The notes under the pieces were generated by a model. It had not been told where the DNA came from and made no database searches. It was given only the letters and a program-made list of their open reading frames with translations. Of a DNA stretch of 8,864 bases, positions 7,389-8,864 are shown piece after piece (the first letter of the stretch is position 1; the number at the start of each line of letters is the position of its first letter). Position numbers and translations under genes: made by a program. Source of the DNA: Bacillota bacterium. Lineage in GTDB: Bacteria; Bacillota; Clostridia; Christensenellales; CAG-138. The stretch lies in contig JAEWYV010000263.1 of assembly GCA_023458615.1 (NCBI GenBank), forward strand, positions 1 through 8,864, read 5' to 3'.

Positions 7389-7589
7389 CTATTCGTCGAT
7401 CACATGTTCGGCAATGTCGGTCTCATATGCGATTACTTTTTCGTTGAGGGTCTTCCCCGTGAGTTTGCCGGATTCTTCATATTCCCGCACGGCAAGTTCG
7501 GCTAATTCCCGCTGCCTGCGCTGACCTTCATCATCCAAAACCGGCTCTTCGATAGGAAGCCCGTCAAGTTTTCTGACCGTTGTCTTCAT
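7389..7589 (-). CDS. Small acidic hypothetical protein leading the cdaA operon
   Basis: A 66-residue product (starts MKTTVRKLDGLPIEEPVLDD). It has 17 Asp/Glu against 10 Lys/Arg, no membrane segment, no cysteine, and a likely charged helix over about residues 19-40. ATG 7589-7587 has an AGGA ribosome site about seven to nine bases upstream and an extended -10 promoter close by, so it is probably a true gene. It ends 50 bases before the TTG of cdaA with no terminator between, so the two are probably co-transcribed. I do not recognise the family. The size, acidity and helix would fit an antitoxin-like or adaptor protein, but there is no adjacent toxin, and I assign no function. Confidence 0.65.
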   Translation of the reverse strand: MKTTVRKLDGLPIEEPVLDDEGQRRQRELAELAVREYEESGKLTGKTLNEKVIAYETDIAEHVIDE

Positions 7590-7612
7590 GATCTATCCTG
7601 CCTAACATTTCT

Positions 7613-7621
7613 ATTATAGCA
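7613..7621 (-). promoter_or_regulatory. Extended -10 promoter for the small ORF-cdaA-cdaR operon
   Basis: On the minus strand, TGC immediately precedes a perfect TATAAT (7618-7613), the extended -10 form that can work without a good -35. No convincing -35 lies at 16-18 bases; a TTGACC further up is 24 bases away, too far. Predicted start is near 7606, leaving a leader of about 17 bases before the ATG at 7589. Confidence 0.6.
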
Positions 7622-7848
7622 TAGTGTAATCGTCTTATCTTTGGTCAAAATTTGAATTTTCCGTGGAATTTGATGTATGTCATATGGTTTTATGCATTTT
7701 GTGATGTGTTGTCCTCTATTAGATGATACGCAACAGTTCCTGGCTCCAGAAAATCCAAACGGGCATCTATACCGTTTAGCACGCGTGAGATCGGTTTCGC
7801 GAATGAAAATGCCCCCCGGAAAAACATTGTTTGAAAAAAATACAGGCT
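7622..7848. other. Divergent intergenic region with no gene seen
   Basis: Together with its flanking promoters, this gap between the cdaA operon and the rightward hypothetical gene spans 330 bases (7590-7919). It is more A/T-rich than its surroundings. A weak inverted repeat AAACGG...CCGTTT (7757-7762 and 7772-7777, nine-base loop) and two copies of AATTTGA near 7650-7675 are visible, either of which could be chance or operator-like. Open frames here (for example leftward from 7897 and rightward from 7677) lack ribosome binding sites. I see no riboswitch-like structure by eye. Confidence 0.5.
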
Positions 7849-7877
7849 TTGTTATTACCATCATATCGTGATAAAAT
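7849..7877 (+). promoter_or_regulatory. Predicted sigma-A promoter for the 190-residue hypothetical protein
   Basis: TTGTTA (7849-7854), exactly 17 bases of spacer, then TAAAAT (7872-7877), with TGA just before the -10. Predicted start is near 7884, about 36 bases before the ATG at 7920. It has good spacing and an extended -10, one of the better promoters in the window. Confidence 0.65.
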
Positions 7878-7919
7878 GAATTGTCAACACTTCGCATCTT
7901 GCCTGTTTCTGGAGGGTGT

Positions 7920-8492
7920 ATGTCAATTCTCCTCTATCACGGCTCATCCGTCGGCGGCATTCATACATTGCAGCCATTCACTGCGGATCACGGTAACCCA
8001 TATGTGTATTTTACAACGAACGATGTCTCTGCCGCGCTCTACGCAGCCCGCGCGGTTGAAAGGCCTTACTATTGGGCCCCCATCGGATACGACACGCAAG
8101 GCAGGGTGACGTATACCGAGGTCTGGGAAAACGCTTTTGTTGAGCTATTCTCCGGCAAAACAGGCTATCTCTACTGCTGCGAGGCGGATGAGAAAAGCCT
8201 TCTGCGGTTCCCCAGCCGCTTAGGTTTGCGTCTTTCGGTGGAACCGGTCGCGGTTGCACGGCGGGAGGAAATTCCGGATCTATATGCATGGTTTTGTCAG
8301 CGGGAACAGGAGGGCAAACTCCTCATCCAGCGATTTGAGACACTTGCGCAGGATCAACTCACCCTTTGGCACAGGGTGGCGCTGGAAACACTCACAGCCA
8401 GCTTTTCTGCGCAATCGCGTGAAAACGCGTTTTCGCGATTTGTTCAGGAGAAAATGCCCGCCGTTTGGGATCGCTTTTTATTGGAATCCTAA
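7920..8492 (+). CDS. Uncharacterised protein with ADP-ribosyltransferase-like N-terminus
   Basis: A 190-residue cytosolic protein with no signal peptide or membrane segment. The N-terminus reads LLYHGSSVGGI (4-14), then GNPYVYFTTN (25-34) and AALYAARA (38-45). This is a His-Gly-Ser strand, then a VYFT strand, then a helix carrying a tyrosine-alanine step. The order resembles the NAD-binding half of small ADP-ribosyltransferase-fold proteins (Tpt1/KptA, DarT and related families), with H7 and Y30 or Y41 as possible NAD contacts. I cannot place the third catalytic residue with confidence. The C-terminal half contains EIPDLYAWF and a charged helix region. ATG 7920 follows GGAGG (7911-7915) by only four bases, a tight but usable spacing. 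The gene stands alone, with its own promoter upstream and terminator downstream. It could equally be an unrelated uncharacterised family; the ART idea is inference from motif order only. Confidence 0.8.
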   Translation: MSILLYHGSSVGGIHTLQPFTADHGNPYVYFTTNDVSAALYAARAVERPYYWAPIGYDTQGRVTYTEVWENAFVELFSGKTGYLYCCEADEKSLLRFPSRLGLRLSVEPVAVARREEIPDLYAWFCQREQEGKLLIQRFETLAQDQLTLWHRVALETLTASFSAQSRENAFSRFVQEKMPAVWDRFLLES

Positions 8493-8507
8493 CTCAATTA
8501 TACGAGT

Positions 8508-8529
8508 GCGCCGCCCGAACGGGCGGCGC
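8508..8529. terminator. GC-rich terminator hairpin between convergent genes
   Basis: A perfect nine-pair stem of GC pairs only (arms 8508-8516 and 8521-8529) with a GAAC loop, followed on the plus strand by CTTGTTATAT. It lies 15 bases past the stop of the hypothetical gene and 22 bases past the stop of the leftward acetyltransferase, so it can serve both, though neither side has a long U tract. Confidence 0.75.
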
Positions 8530-8551
8530 CTTGTTATATAGTGCGATAGTT

Positions 8552-8864
8552 CTACGCGTTCGCCTCTTGTTTAGGCTCACGTAGCATACACCAGAAATCC
8601 AAATCGGTGTTCGGCACACAGTCTTTGTGAATCAGAGCAAAACCGTTGCTTTCATAGTATGCCACGTTTTCAAACCGATGCGTTTCGAGATAGATCGGCA
8701 TCGATTCGTGATCCGCCTTCTCAAACAGCGCGCTTAACAGTGCTTTCCCCGCCCCGCTGCGCTGTTTGGAAGGATCGACCGCCAGCCCCCAGAGATAGTA
8801 GTGCGGTCGCTCCTTGAGCAGTTCTTTTTGCATCTTGGCTAGGTATGCTTCGCAGGAGTTGACC
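8552..8864 (-). CDS. GNAT family N-acetyltransferase, C-terminal part (runs off right edge)
   Basis: The last 103 residues of an acetyl-CoA-dependent N-acetyltransferase. The reading frame is open to the right edge, so the ATG at 8833 is internal and the true start lies outside the window. The acetyl-CoA pyrophosphate-binding motif A is clear: LWGLAVDPSKQRSGAGKALL, with the Q-R-x-G-x-G/A signature, followed by the beta-strand IYLETH and the motif B segment NVAYYESNGFALI. The ending DLDFWCMLREP resembles GNATs that carry an FW-x-M-x-R strand, such as those distantly related to puromycin acetyltransferase. The acceptor substrate cannot be inferred. It is convergent with the hypothetical gene, sharing a hairpin terminator. 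Family assignment is strong; specificity is unknown. Confidence 0.88.
   Translation of the reverse strand, partial: VNSCEAYLAKMQKELLKERPHYYLWGLAVDPSKQRSGAGKALLSALFEKADHESMPIYLETHRFENVAYYESNGFALIHKDCVPNTDLDFWCMLREPKQEANA

Noticed and set aside
7757..7777. Inverted repeat AAACGG/CCGTTT as an operator or riboswitch
   Set aside because: Only six pairs with a nine-base loop in an A/T-rich spacer; expected by chance and not accompanied by other structure.
7677..7871. Rightward 64-codon open frame upstream of the hypothetical gene
   Set aside because: No ribosome binding site, no family resemblance, and it ends inside the predicted promoter of the next gene.
7586..7897. Leftward 103-codon open frame in the intergenic region
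   Set aside because: It has no Shine-Dalgarno before its ATG, an irregular composition with no recognisable domain, and covers both the extended -10 of the cdaA operon and the promoter of the rightward gene.

Overview
The window looks like a chromosomal housekeeping stretch from a Gram-positive, low-to-mid-GC Bacillota bacterium, most likely class Clostridia. The reasons are strong purine-rich Shine-Dalgarno sites before nearly every gene, several TTG starts, sigma-A type promoters, a CdaA/CdaR cyclic-di-AMP pair, a YtvI-like membrane protein of the type found in spore formers, and a COG2509-type FAD protein. Base composition looks slightly above 50% GC by eye (not computed). I see no insertion sequence, phage gene, CRISPR array, tRNA or rRNA.

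Layout. (1) Positions 1-121 hold the start of a leftward gene of unknown function that runs off the left edge. (2) A divergent promoter region (about 122-251), with the two -35 boxes overlapping, separates it from a rightward three-gene run: a YtvI/AI-2E-family membrane protein (252-1493), an amidohydrolase-2 family metal-dependent hydrolase with a TTG start (1508-2647), and a glycerophosphodiester phosphodiesterase, also with a TTG start (2676-3404). Gaps are 14 and 28 bases, so these are probably one operon. It ends in a perfect 14-bp hairpin (3416-3449) that can also serve the convergent leftward operon.

(3) The leftward operon reads, in transcription order: a 66-codon gene of unknown function (7389-7589) behind an extended -10 promoter, cdaA (6472-7338, diadenylate cyclase, TTG start), cdaR (5190-6485, YbbR-domain partner, overlapping cdaA by 14 bases), a hairpin (5146-5169), then a COG2509-like FAD-dependent oxidoreductase (3466-5082). 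CdaA makes c-di-AMP at the membrane and CdaR modulates it from outside. The glmM gene that usually follows this pair is not next; the FAD protein occupies that place. (4) A roughly 330-base divergent intergenic region leads to a rightward 190-residue uncharacterised protein (7920-8492) with a well-formed promoter and an N-terminus reminiscent of ADP-ribosyltransferase-fold proteins. (5) A GC-rich hairpin (8508-8529) separates it from a convergent, edge-truncated GNAT acetyltransferase (8552 to the right edge).

No clearly new multi-gene system is visible. The two most interesting loci are the small acidic ORF leading the c-di-AMP operon and the ART-like hypothetical protein; both functional ideas are inferences.
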